Of a stretch of DNA of 20,580 nucleotides, positions 1 through 7,874 are shown piece after piece. Source of the stretch: CAYWRO01 sp964460345. GTDB taxonomy: Bacteria > Planctomycetota > Phycisphaerae > Phycisphaerales > UBA1924. Location of the stretch: NCBI GenBank assembly GCA_964460345.1, contig CAYWRO010000060.1:1-20580 (forward strand), in the 5' to 3' direction. The translations under genes were made by a program, and so were the position numbers. Below the pieces are notes generated by a model. It did no database searches. It saw only the letters and a program-made list of their open reading frames with translations, and had not been told where the DNA came from. Within the stretch, counting starts at the first letter, position 1. Each line of letters opens with the position of its first letter.

Positions 1-1534
1 CGGGCGGGCGCGGCGCGCCGGCGGGCCCCCCCCGGGGGCCGGGGGGCCCCCAGCGCGGGGCGACTTCGGCGCGCTTCAGGAGCTCATCGACGTCGTGGCC
101 GAGCTTGGAGGCGATGCGGCGGCCGTAGTCGGGGTCGACGCGGAAGAAGTGGCACACGGCCCGGAGCTGGACTTCCTCGCGCGCCTGCCCGAGGCCCGCG
201 GCGATGCGCGAGGTGAGCCGGTCGCGGTGGGCGTCGTCGAAGAGGGCGTAGAGGTTGGCGACCTGCGTGTAGTCGTCGTGGTCGCGCGTGGAGTCGAAGC
301 GGTCGACGATGGTCTGGCCGAGGCTCCACGCCGGCTCGTTGCAGGTCGGGTCGGGCTTCGGCGCGCCGGCGAGGCTGTTGGGCCAGTAGTTCGGCTGGCT
401 GCCGTAGTGCCCGGAGGCCATGGCGCCGTCGCGCTCGTAGTTCATGACGGGGCACCGCGGCTTGTTCACCGGCAACTCGCGGTAGTTGACGCCGATGCGG
501 TACAGGTGCGTGTCGGCGTAGGACATGAGGCGAGCCTGGAGCATCTTGTCCGGGCTGGCGCCGATGCCGGGCACGAGCGCGCTGGGGTTGAAGGCCGCCT
601 GCTCGACCTCGGCGTGGTAGTTCTCGGGGTTGCGGTTCAGTTCGAGCGTCCCGACCTTGATGAGCGGGAAGTCGGCGTGCGGCCAGATCTTCGTCAGGTC
701 GAAGGGATTCCACTGGAACTCGTCGGCCTGCTGCTGGGTCATCACCTGGATGAAGAAGGTCCAGCTCGGGAAGTCGCCCTTCTCGATCGACTCGAAGAGG
801 TCGCGCTGGTGCGTCTCGCGGTCCTGGGCGATCATGGCCGCGGCCTCCTCATCCATGAGGTTCTTGACGCCCTGGTTGCTCTTGAAGTGGAACTTGCACC
901 AGACGCGCTCGCCCGCGGCGTTGATGAGCGAATACGTGTGGCTGCCGAAGCCGTGCTGGTGGCGGTAGGTGGCAGGGATGCCGCGGTCGGAGAAGAGGAT
1001 GGTGACCTGGTGGAGCGATTCCGGGCAGAGGGACCAGAAGTCCCACTGCATGTCCTGATCGCGCAGGTTCGATTTCGGATGCCGCTTCTGCGTGTGGATG
1101 AAGTTGGCGAACTTGAAGGGATCACGGACGAAGAAGACCGGCGTGTTGTTGCCGACGAGGTCCCAGTTACCCTCCTCGGTGTAGAACTTGAGCGCAAAGC
1201 CGCGCACGGCGCGCTCGGCGGCCGCCGCGCCGCGCTCGCCGGCGACGGTGGAGAAGCGCAGGAAGACCTCAGTCTGCTTGCCGACCTTCTCGAAGAGCTT
1301 GGCCTTCGAGTATCGGGTGATGTCGTCGGTGACGGTGAAGGTGCCGTACGCCGCGGAGCCCTTGGCGTGCACGACGCGCTCGGGGATGCGTTCGCGGTTG
1401 AAGTGCTGCATCTGCTCGAGCAGCTGGACGTCCTGCATGAGGATGGGCCCGCGCGGGCCGGCGGTGAGGGCCTGCTGTTCGCCGGCGGGGGCGCCGTCAG
1501 CGGTGGTGAGGATCGGACAACGCTTCTGCGTCAT
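1..1534 (-). CDS. katA: Catalase, small-subunit haem type (partial at the left edge)
   Basis: Haem catalase that converts hydrogen peroxide to water and oxygen in the cytoplasm. Seen directly: the active-site signature FNRERIPERVVHAKG near residues 45-59 with catalytic His56, the distal Asn region LVGNNTPVFFVRDP (residues 126-139), and the proximal haem signature RLMSYADTHLYRIG with the haem-ligand Tyr339. The start is the ATG at 1534-1532, preceded by AGGAG seven bases upstream. The frame is open for 511 codons to the window edge with no stop. Homology-like sequence ends near the residues GHDVDELLKRAEVAP. The rest of the frame is encoded by GC-only low-complexity DNA and does not look like catalase. 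The full length fits a clade of roughly 480-510 residues, so almost the whole protein is here. It is divergent from oxyR, which probably controls it. The family call is very secure; the exact clade is not. Confidence 0.97.
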   Translation of the reverse strand, partial: MTQKRCPILTTADGAPAGEQQALTAGPRGPILMQDVQLLEQMQHFNRERIPERVVHAKGSAAYGTFTVTDDITRYSKAKLFEKVGKQTEVFLRFSTVAGERGAAAAERAVRGFALKFYTEEGNWDLVGNNTPVFFVRDPFKFANFIHTQKRHPKSNLRDQDMQWDFWSLCPESLHQVTILFSDRGIPATYRHQHGFGSHTYSLINAAGERVWCKFHFKSNQGVKNLMDEEAAAMIAQDRETHQRDLFESIEKGDFPSWTFFIQVMTQQQADEFQWNPFDLTKIWPHADFPLIKVGTLELNRNPENYHAEVEQAAFNPSALVPGIGASPDKMLQARLMSYADTHLYRIGVNYRELPVNKPRCPVMNYERDGAMASGHYGSQPNYWPNSLAGAPKPDPTCNEPAWSLGQTIVDRFDSTRDHDDYTQVANLYALFDDAHRDRLTSRIAAGLGQAREEVQLRAVCHFFRVDPDYGRRIASKLGHDVDELLKRAEVAPRWGPPGPRGGPAGAPRPP

Positions 1535-1667
1535 GGTGCGGCTCCTGGGGTGAGTGTGCTTGGAAACCATCGGCCGGATGCCGGAGGGCCAGGCCGGGGT
1601 GGCTGATCATAGGCGGCGTCCATAGGTTGATTTGCGTAGAATGGAATGTTTGTCATAGGATTTGGCT
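1535..1667. promoter_or_regulatory. Divergent katA-oxyR control region with OxyR-like sites
   Basis: CATAGG occurs three times on the plus strand, at 1608-1613, 1621-1626 and 1654-1659. The third copy begins a perfect inverted repeat, CATAG-N7-CTATG (1654-1670), which overlaps the oxyR start codon. ATAG-N7-CTAT is the half-site pattern of the established OxyR consensus. The ATAG elements at 1622 and 1655 and the CTAT at 1666 fall on an 11-bp register, as in OxyR tetramer sites, but the elements expected at 1633 and 1644 are absent. On the minus strand, TATGAT (1611 down to 1606) could be the katA -10 box. That would put the palindrome about 55-70 bases upstream of the katA transcription start, a normal activator position. 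The regulatory role is inferred. Confidence 0.6.
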
Positions 1668-2582
1668 ATGGAACTTCACCAACTCCGCTATTTCGTGGCC
1701 GTGGCCGAGAGTGGCTCCATCAGCCGAGCTGCGCGGCGGTGCCGCGTCGCCCAGCCCTCGCTGAGCCAGCAGCTCAAGCGGCTGGAGGAGTCGCTCGGGC
1801 AACGCCTCTTCGATCGCCTCGGCCGCGGCGTCGCGATGACGGACGCCGGCCGGGCGCTGCTGCCGCGGGCGAGGCGCATCATTGCCGAGGTCCGTGATGC
1901 GGAGACCGCCTTGCGGGAGGAGGGCGGTGCGAAGTCGCCGCGGCTGGCGATCGGGGCCATTCCGACGATCGCGCCGTACGTCCTGCCGCGGCTGGTAGCC
2001 GGTCTGAAGCGCGAGTCGCCCGGTGGGGAGTACCTGATTCGCGAGGATCTGACCGAGAACCTTGCCGAGGCGCTGGCGGACAATGAGATCGACGTGGCGA
2101 TCGTCAGCACGCCGTTGGAGCATGAGCTAATCGAGGTGGAGGTGATCGGCCGCGAGCCGATGGTAGTGGTGATGCCGCGGGGTCATCCGCTGGAGCGGGC
2201 GGGTGCGGTGGGCATCAGCGATCTGCGTTCGACGCCGGCGGTGACGCTGCACGAGATGCATTGCCTCGGCCGCCAGATCGGGGCATTCTGCGCCGAGCGG
2301 AGCATTGCGCGGCCGATCGTCTGCCGCACCACCCAACTGGCCACCTTGCTGGAACTTGTGCGGCAGGGGTCGGGGATTTCGATCGTGCCGGCGATGGCGG
2401 CGCGGCACGATTCCGGGCGTGGCCTTGCGTTTGTCGAGCTCAAGCGCGGCACGCCGCAGCGAGAGATCGCCTTGGCGTGGCGGGTCGGTCGGACGAAGCC
2501 GGGCCTGGCCGGGCGGCTCCGCGAGTTGCTGATTCGCCAGCTTGAGCGGGCCTCGGGCGGAGCGTCCGAGAGCGCGCAATGA
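1668..2582 (+). CDS. oxyR: OxyR, peroxide-sensing LysR-family regulator
   Basis: Transcription factor of the LysR family that senses hydrogen peroxide. Residues 1-60 form the winged helix-turn-helix (MELHQLRYFVAVAESGSISR onward, then VAQPSLSQQLKRLEESLG). Residues 90-300 form the effector domain. The motif HCLGRQIGAFC places Cys199 and Cys208 eight residues apart, the same numbering and spacing as the redox disulfide pair of E. coli OxyR, and the following GSGISIVPAMA also matches. An upstream TTG at 1662 is possible, but the ATG at 1668 has AGGA seven bases before it and gives the normal N-terminus. The length, 304 residues, is usual. It is divergent from the catalase gene, the classic OxyR target, and a palindrome covers its own start codon, which suggests autoregulation. 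Confidence 0.94.
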   Translation: MELHQLRYFVAVAESGSISRAARRCRVAQPSLSQQLKRLEESLGQRLFDRLGRGVAMTDAGRALLPRARRIIAEVRDAETALREEGGAKSPRLAIGAIPTIAPYVLPRLVAGLKRESPGGEYLIREDLTENLAEALADNEIDVAIVSTPLEHELIEVEVIGREPMVVVMPRGHPLERAGAVGISDLRSTPAVTLHEMHCLGRQIGAFCAERSIARPIVCRTTQLATLLELVRQGSGISIVPAMAARHDSGRGLAFVELKRGTPQREIALAWRVGRTKPGLAGRLRELLIRQLERASGGASESAQ

Positions 2583-2612
2583 AAAGGCGGCCGCGCCTTA
2601 CGCTCGGCCGCC
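2582..2612 (-). terminator. Intrinsic terminator after the HDOD gene
   Basis: An 8-bp inverted repeat, GGCGGCCG (2586-2593) with CGGCCGCC (2605-2612), has an 11-base loop. Read on the minus strand, the stem is followed by TTTT (2585-2582 region). It lies 45 bases past the HDOD stop codon. It also sits directly after the oxyR stop, so it may slow transcription from that side too, although there is no T tract on the plus strand. The T tract is short. Confidence 0.55.
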
Positions 2613-2656
2613 CGGAGGGAGAAAGAGAGATTCGTTCGATGACGGCGTGATCTGCG

Positions 2657-3541
2657 TCAGCCGCCCATCATGTGTTCTGCGACGTCGAGCTGTTCCGGGA
2701 GCTTCGCGCGGATCGCCTCGACCTGCTCACGGGTGACGCCGAGTTCGTCGAGCAGATCAGAGGGGATGTCCAGGGTGGGGAGGTCAAGGCGGAAGCCGTT
2801 CTCCAGGCCGCCGGCCAGGCGATCCGCGACGCTTACGAGTGTCGCGAGCGTGCGGGACTCTGCCGGCAGTTCGAGCGGACGGTGGTGGAAACCGGTGACC
2901 TTGCCGAAGGAATCGGGGAACTTCCACTTCTCGCAGAGGCCGCGGCCGAAGTCCTGGTGATTGGCCCCGAAGACCTCTTCTTCGACCGCGAGCATGTTTG
3001 CGCTCGGAACGCCATCCGCGACGTCGAGCCGGCTGATGACGTCGATCAGCTTCTGCCGGTCGTACTGGATTTCGACGACCATGCCAATGTCGTGAATCAG
3101 GCCGGCGAGGAAGGCCTCGTCGACGAGCCCCAGCTTCATGGTGCTGGCGAGCATCCGGCTGGCGACCGCGGTGGCGACGGAGTGGGTCCAGAGGTCCTTG
3201 GCGTTGAAGTCGGGCGTGAGCGCTCCGCCTCGGAACAGCTTCGCCAGCGAGGCCGCAATGGCGATGTTTTTGACGGCGTTCAGGCCGAGGAGCACGATTG
3301 CCCGGTTGATGGAGCCGATCTGCCCCGGCAGGCCGTAGAAGGCGCTGTTGACGACTTTGAGGATGCGGCTGCACAGCGCCGGGTCATTGGAGATGACCTT
3401 GTGCAGGTCCTGTGCAGTGGAGTCCGGATCCTCCACGAGTTCGATGATCCGGAGGGTGATCTCCGGCAGGGTGGCGATGTGGCTGATGCCGGCAATGGCC
3501 TCGGCCACGGTGGTGTCTCTGGTCTGTGCATCAACGCTCAT
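2657..3541 (-). CDS. HDOD domain protein (signalling)
   Basis: A 294-residue protein made almost entirely of one HDOD domain (about residues 15-220), a helical relative of the HD phosphohydrolases used in bacterial signal transduction. Visible family features are LPEITLRIIELVEDPDSTAQDL, ISNDPALCSRILKVVNSAFYGLPG, and INRAIVLLGLNAVKNIAI. His120 (LWTHS) and the HD pair His150-Asp151 (GLIHDIG) are retained, although many HDOD proteins have lost catalysis. No receiver, GGDEF or other fused domain is present, so the partner is unknown. The start is the ATG at 3541-3539 with GGAGG seven bases upstream. The gene is downstream of the met-zincin gene but separated from it by a strong terminator, so it probably has its own promoter in 3542-3666. 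The domain call is firm; the pathway is not known. Confidence 0.92.
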   Translation of the reverse strand: MSVDAQTRDTTVAEAIAGISHIATLPEITLRIIELVEDPDSTAQDLHKVISNDPALCSRILKVVNSAFYGLPGQIGSINRAIVLLGLNAVKNIAIAASLAKLFRGGALTPDFNAKDLWTHSVATAVASRMLASTMKLGLVDEAFLAGLIHDIGMVVEIQYDRQKLIDVISRLDVADGVPSANMLAVEEEVFGANHQDFGRGLCEKWKFPDSFGKVTGFHHRPLELPAESRTLATLVSVADRLAGGLENGFRLDLPTLDIPSDLLDELGVTREQVEAIRAKLPEQLDVAEHMMGG

Positions 3542-3666
3542 GGGGATCCCTCCAGGTGGAACGTCACTTCCCCCTGTGATCGGCAGGGCAGGGGGGGAAC
3601 TTTGGTTCGATCCTCCCGGCTGGGGAATTTTGGGGCTCTGTGACCCTCAGGGGTCCTTCTTGAGAC

Positions 3667-3697
3667 GAAAAAGGGCCGCCCCGAGGGGGGCGGCCCT
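3667..3697 (-). terminator. Strong intrinsic terminator after the met-zincin gene
   Basis: A perfect 10-bp stem, GGGCCGCCCC (3673-3682) with GGGGCGGCCC (3687-3696), has a 4-base loop. Read on the minus strand it is followed directly by TTTTT (3672-3668). It starts about 27 bases past the protease stop codon. It is a textbook rho-independent terminator and separates this gene from the HDOD gene. Confidence 0.88.
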
Positions 3698-3722
3698 TGT
3701 GAGATCCCGCTTTGCGGTCAGG

Positions 3723-6617
3723 TCATTCGACCGGCTGGGCCGGCGTTTCGATGAAGGGGTTGAAGCCCGCGGGGCCGCGGATGTCCTGGTGGTTGTAGAT
3801 CACCTGGGCGTCGAGGGCCTGCTCGATCCGCAGGCGTGCGTCCTCGAAGTGGGCCAGGGTGTAGGCGTCGATCCTCGAAGCCGAGTTGTCGATGACGGCG
3901 TCGAGCTTGGTCTTGATCGTCCGCAGGTGCTGGGTTGAAAGGGTCGCGACGGGCCGGGCCGCAGCGCCGGAGAGGGCGCCGGGCATGGTCAGGTCGATGA
4001 GCCGCTCGAGGTGCTCCCGCTGCAGGTTGCGCCGCAGCGAGGAGACCATGGGCTTGCGGTTGGTGAAGGAGCGGGCCGGCTTGGAGTCGACCTCGGTCCA
4101 GATCGCCGCGGTGATCTTCTCCATGACCTCAGGGAGGGTAATCATGTCCTCCTCGGCCGAGACGCGATACTCGTTGTCGTAGATGCGCTTGAGCGTGGTG
4201 GGGTTGAGGAGCATCGTCAGCGTCGAGGCCTGGATGCCCATGATGCGGTCGTGAACGGGCCAGGTGGGCTCGTCCTGGACGTTGCCGCCGCCGTCCCACC
4301 ACTTCTCGACCGTCATGTACTGCAGCATGTCGGGCGTCAGGCCGTACGCCTCGTCGGTGAACGCGTTCTGGATGCAGAAGTCGAGCGCTGCCCGCTGGCG
4401 ATCGGCGCTGACGACCTCAATGGGCGCGCCCGTGTTCGGATCGCCCTTCATGACGCGCTGGACGTACGCCCCGCCGAGCCAGTTGGCCATCATCGAGAGC
4501 ATGGAGGTCTGCTGGCCGAGGGTGATGTGATACCCGCGACGGGCCTTGGCCCAGGTCTCACCTTTCTTCACGAAGCGGTCGAGCAGGTTCTTGCGGTAGT
4601 GCTGCACAAGGCGCATCTGGTTGTTGGCGTAGTCGAGCGGGTTGGCCGTGAAGTCGTAGCGGCGCGCGAAGGGGTCGGGGCCGATCGTGTCTTCGTCGGT
4701 GGCGTAGGCGTGCTCCGGCTTGCCGACCTGCTCAAGCACCTTCTTGGTGTCGCCGAACGTGTAGCCGTATTCGATGGCCCAGAAGTCGTACGGGCCGATG
4801 TCGATCATCGTGAAGTCGCCCTGGATCTCGCCCGTGTCGAAGTTGATGTTGACGGGCGTGTAGTCCATGACCGAGGTCGTGAAGGGTGTTCCCTTGACCT
4901 TCTCTGAGTTAATTTCGGCCATGGTGTACTGCGACGAGGCCTTAAAGTTGTGCCGCAGGCCGAGTGTGTGGCCGACCTCGTGGGCGACCAGGTCCGCGAG
5001 CATCGGTCCGACGAACCAGTCCGGAACGCCGTCGATCACATCGCCTTCAGGCTCGGCCTTCTTTGCCTTCTCCTGCTGCTCGGCGGTATCGGTCTTCGAT
5101 TCATCGCCGTCTTCCTTCGCCTCGTCCGGATTAGCGGTGCCTTCCTGCTCAAGCCTCTGCACCTCTTCGGCGAGTTGCTGCATTTCGAAGTGCATTCGCA
5201 TGAGCGCCATGTCCATGCTCTTGCCGCGGGCGGCCATGCAGAAGCCGTTCATCTGGCTCACGCGATCCAGCCCGTCGTACTCATCGTCGCCGTAGACGGT
5301 GGGATCAGCCATGGCGATCGGATGACCGCCGTACGGGAGCACGCCGCGGCGGGCGCGCTGGGCTAGCAGGTAGTCGCGTTGGGCGGGCTCGGCGAGGCGG
5401 AGGCGCGGATCCCACTGCGGGTGCTTGTTCAGCCAGGCGAGGGTCTCCGGCGTGAACGACTCCATCGCCATCTCGGGAAGCAGCTCGTTGTACTGGTACC
5501 AGAAGTGGCGGATCCAGCCGTCGGTCAGGACCACGTCGGCGTCGAGAATCTGGCCGGTCTCAGGATGGACGCGCGACGGGCCGATGGCCGTGCCGATGTC
5601 GTTGGAGAGCCAGCGGATGAAGTTGTAGCGAACGTCCTCCGGATCCTTCTCCATGTGAGCGCCCGTGGACTTGTCCTGGTAGCGGATCTCGATCGCATCG
5701 ACGATGCCGATCTTTTCGAACGCCTTGTTCCAGTACAACGCGCCGTCCCGGATGAAGCGGCGGTAGCGGACCGGCGTCGTGTGCTCGACGTAGAAGACGA
5801 TCGGTTCCTTCGGCGGGCTCAGCTTCAGCGACGGGTCCGCCTTCTCCAGGCGCCAGCGGTTGATGTACCGGGTCCACTTTTCGTCGTCGCGGAACTTGCC
5901 CAGATCGCGGAACGCCGTGACGAAGTAGCCAACGCGCTCGTCGGCTTCCCGCGGCTTGTAGCCGTTACGCTCCGGGATGAGGGACAGCGAATAGTGGAAC
6001 GTTTTGAAGATGCCCCCGGCGACCGGCGCCTCAAAGGCGATCTCAACGTTCTGCGGGAAGGCCTTGATGTTCGAGATGGTGGCGAGGCGCTGATTGATGC
6101 CCTGTGCGGAGCGGCCGAAGAACGTGCCGGCGTTGCCCAGCAGCATGGCGTCCATGTCGATCACCGGTTGGCCGTTCGGCCCCATGCAGACGATCGGGAC
6201 GTCGAGAATGACCCGGTCGGTGAAAAGCCGGTTCACGGAGTCGCGGGACTCCTGGTCGCCTGTGGAGCGCGTCTCGATGTTGGGGGCGACCAGGGCCAGC
6301 CGGTCATCAAATCGCTTCCAGTAGGCGTAGACGTCGTTACCCTGCAGGCCCGCGTACAACTCGCCGCTGCGGACGGTCATTGCAAGGAAGTGCTTCTGGT
6401 TCGCGTAGCCTCGCGGCAACTCGGCCAGCACCTGGCCGTCCTTCTCCCGCTTCCAGAGGCTGTAGAAGGACTCGCCATCGGCCGTGGAGATGACCTTCTC
6501 GTAGCCCTTGGCCACGTCCTCAAACTTGGGCATCTCCTTGTCCTGGCCCAGGACAGCCGGGGCGCACATCGCCACCGCGGCCAGTCCCATCAAAAATCGT
6601 TTGTACCTTACTTTCAT
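3723..6617 (-). CDS. Secreted zinc metalloprotease, met-zincin family (DUF5117/DUF4953-like)
   Basis: A 964-residue exported zinc peptidase. The N-terminus is a signal peptide (MKVRYKRFLMGLAAVAMCAPAVLGQ). The zinc site is the extended metzincin motif HEVGHTLGLRH, with ligands His546, His550 and His556, catalytic Glu547 and Gly553. The Met-turn SVMDYTP follows at residues 582-588 with Met584. The N-terminal half (about 60-440) matches the large domain of this met-zincin family. Just before the zinc helix, about residues 475-525, is a charged, low-complexity stretch rich in Glu, Lys and Asp that looks like an insertion or flexible linker. The open frame extends upstream to 6752, but the ATG at 6617 is preferred because it begins the signal peptide and has AAGGAGG four bases before it. 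The substrate is unknown. It is probably transcribed alone, with a hairpin leader upstream and a strong terminator downstream. Confidence 0.93.
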   Translation of the reverse strand: MKVRYKRFLMGLAAVAMCAPAVLGQDKEMPKFEDVAKGYEKVISTADGESFYSLWKREKDGQVLAELPRGYANQKHFLAMTVRSGELYAGLQGNDVYAYWKRFDDRLALVAPNIETRSTGDQESRDSVNRLFTDRVILDVPIVCMGPNGQPVIDMDAMLLGNAGTFFGRSAQGINQRLATISNIKAFPQNVEIAFEAPVAGGIFKTFHYSLSLIPERNGYKPREADERVGYFVTAFRDLGKFRDDEKWTRYINRWRLEKADPSLKLSPPKEPIVFYVEHTTPVRYRRFIRDGALYWNKAFEKIGIVDAIEIRYQDKSTGAHMEKDPEDVRYNFIRWLSNDIGTAIGPSRVHPETGQILDADVVLTDGWIRHFWYQYNELLPEMAMESFTPETLAWLNKHPQWDPRLRLAEPAQRDYLLAQRARRGVLPYGGHPIAMADPTVYGDDEYDGLDRVSQMNGFCMAARGKSMDMALMRMHFEMQQLAEEVQRLEQEGTANPDEAKEDGDESKTDTAEQQEKAKKAEPEGDVIDGVPDWFVGPMLADLVAHEVGHTLGLRHNFKASSQYTMAEINSEKVKGTPFTTSVMDYTPVNINFDTGEIQGDFTMIDIGPYDFWAIEYGYTFGDTKKVLEQVGKPEHAYATDEDTIGPDPFARRYDFTANPLDYANNQMRLVQHYRKNLLDRFVKKGETWAKARRGYHITLGQQTSMLSMMANWLGGAYVQRVMKGDPNTGAPIEVVSADRQRAALDFCIQNAFTDEAYGLTPDMLQYMTVEKWWDGGGNVQDEPTWPVHDRIMGIQASTLTMLLNPTTLKRIYDNEYRVSAEEDMITLPEVMEKITAAIWTEVDSKPARSFTNRKPMVSSLRRNLQREHLERLIDLTMPGALSGAAARPVATLSTQHLRTIKTKLDAVIDNSASRIDAYTLAHFEDARLRIEQALDAQVIYNHQDIRGPAGFNPFIETPAQPVE

Positions 6618-6692
6618 GACGCCTCCTTCCACGACGACGACGAGATGGACGCTTCGGTCCGCACTCGGGTCGCGTGCTGATCGTGTAAACCA

Positions 6693-6714
6693 GCGCCGGA
6701 AGGACCTCCGGCGC
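6693..6714 (-). other. Hairpin in the met-zincin leader
   Basis: A perfect 8-bp inverted repeat, GCGCCGGA (6693-6700) with TCCGGCGC (6707-6714), has a 6-base loop. On the minus strand it is followed by TGGTTT, a poor T tract. It may be a second weak terminator for the UbiA-family gene, or an RNA structure in the leader of the protease gene, whose start codon is about 75 bases further on. Confidence 0.4.
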
Positions 6715-6763
6715 CTCGCCAACCCTGCAACACCATTCCTGGACGGCAACATCCTATTGCCGA

Positions 6764-6786
6764 CAAAGCCCGCCCCGTAAGGGCGG
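6764..6786 (-). terminator. Possible terminator after the UbiA-family gene
   Basis: A 6-bp stem, CCGCCC (6770-6775) with GGGCGG (6781-6786), has a 5-base loop. On the minus strand it is followed by GCTTTG. It lies about 60 bases past the prenyltransferase stop codon. The stem is short and the T run is only three bases, so the call is tentative. Confidence 0.4.
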
Positions 6787-6845
6787 TGCTCACAACCAAT
6801 CTCCGTATACCTGCCTGCATCGGCCCAGGTGGCACTTTCCCATCA

Positions 6846-7874
6846 TCATCCGCCCAGCCCCGTCGCCCCGCTCCCGGTAACCGCCTCCCATGTCGACGCA
6901 ACGACCAGGGCGGTGGTCACGCCGAAGATCGCCACCGACGCCTGGAACGGCCGATCGCGGGATGCCAACTCGGTCGGGTCGTCGTAGGCCCCCCGCTCCA
7001 GCAACACAATCGCCCGCAAAAGCCCAAACGTGGCAGGCAGTATGGTGAGCCACAGCAGGTTGAAGCCCAAGATGTAGTGGTTGTAGTCGTCTTCCCGCGA
7101 CTGGACGTACCCGGCATACGTCAGCAAGGTGGCTACTGCTGTCACTACGACGGCCATTCGCAGCAGTTCGTCCGTGTACCCGCTCTGGACCGCGCGGACC
7201 GCCGCCGCGTCCGGCCCCATGGTGCGGCGTTCACCGAGCCGCTTGCCGAAGGCCAGGAACATCGCCAGGAAAAAGGTCGAGTTCAACAGCCATGTTGAGG
7301 GGGTGACCGAAATTGCCGCGCACCCTCCAAGGACCCGCAGCACGAACCCCGAGGCGAGGCTGATCACGTCCAGGATGACGACGTGCTTCATCGCCACGCT
7401 GTACAGAAGGGTGTTGGCCACGTACAGGCCCGCCGCGGCGGCGACGAGGGGAACCCCGCGAGCGGGTACGAGCAGGAGGGACGCCGCCGCCAGGAGGAGC
7501 AGGACCACCGAAAACCACCGTGCCGCGGCGGGGGTAATGACCCCAGCGGCAATCGGCCGGTGCCGCTTGCGAGGGTGCAGGGCGTCGGCGTGCCGGTCCC
7601 GGACATCGTTGAGCACGTAGCAGGCACTGGAGGCAAATCCGAAGACAAGCAAGGCGCCCGCCACCCCCAGCCCGGTTTGGAGGGTGACCTGCTTGAGGTT
7701 GCCGTCCGCGATCCAGTAGAGCGGCCCGAGGAGGACGAACGCGCTCTTGGCCCACTGGGTTGGCCGCGCGAGACGCACGAATTGGGCCGGTCCAGGCTGC
7801 GGAGCCCTGACGGGTGCAGCCGCCGCGGCTGGCTGAGCGGGAAGGGGGTTTGTGACTTCGGAGGTGGCGGTCAC
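6846..7874 (-). CDS. UbiA-family prenyltransferase, decaprenyl-phosphate phosphoribosyltransferase-like
   Basis: An integral membrane enzyme of the UbiA superfamily, 342 residues with about eight or nine hydrophobic segments. The first Asp-rich motif is NDVRDRHADALHPRKRHRPIAAG (Asp90, Asp93, Asp97). The HPxKxxRPIAAG tail is typical of enzymes that move phosphoribose from PRPP to polyprenyl phosphate, as in mycobacterial DPPR synthase. A second conserved block, ILDVISLASGFVLRVLGG, lies near residues 167-184. The N-terminal 30 residues are Ala/Pro-rich and not conserved. The only good start is the GTG at 7874-7872, and the ribosome binding site is weak. The neighbours are unrelated: no epimerase partner of the DprE type is seen here. 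In this organism the product could feed cell-envelope or exopolysaccharide sugars. It could instead be an aromatic prenyltransferase, but the HPxKxxRP motif argues against that. Confidence 0.88.
   Translation of the reverse strand: MTATSEVTNPLPAQPAAAAAPVRAPQPGPAQFVRLARPTQWAKSAFVLLGPLYWIADGNLKQVTLQTGLGVAGALLVFGFASSACYVLNDVRDRHADALHPRKRHRPIAAGVITPAAARWFSVVLLLLAAASLLLVPARGVPLVAAAAGLYVANTLLYSVAMKHVVILDVISLASGFVLRVLGGCAAISVTPSTWLLNSTFFLAMFLAFGKRLGERRTMGPDAAAVRAVQSGYTDELLRMAVVVTAVATLLTYAGYVQSREDDYNHYILGFNLLWLTILPATFGLLRAIVLLERGAYDDPTELASRDRPFQASVAIFGVTTALVVASTWEAVTGSGATGLGG

Noticed and set aside
95..1606. Long plus-strand open frame of 503 codons opposite the catalase
   Set aside because: It lies antisense to a gene with unmistakable catalase motifs and has no domain of its own. 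Long antisense frames are expected in high-GC DNA.
3600..3622. A GGTTCGATCC stretch like a tRNA T-arm
   Set aside because: The flanking bases cannot form the five-pair T stem, and no D-arm, anticodon arm or acceptor stem fits around it.
5379..6680. Plus-strand open frame of 433 codons opposite the met-zincin gene
   Set aside because: Antisense shadow of a conserved protease with signal peptide, zinc motif and good ribosome binding site.
6618..6752. N-terminal extension of the met-zincin frame by 45 residues
   Set aside because: The extension is Arg-rich without conservation, whereas the ATG at 6617 has a strong ribosome binding site and begins a normal signal peptide.
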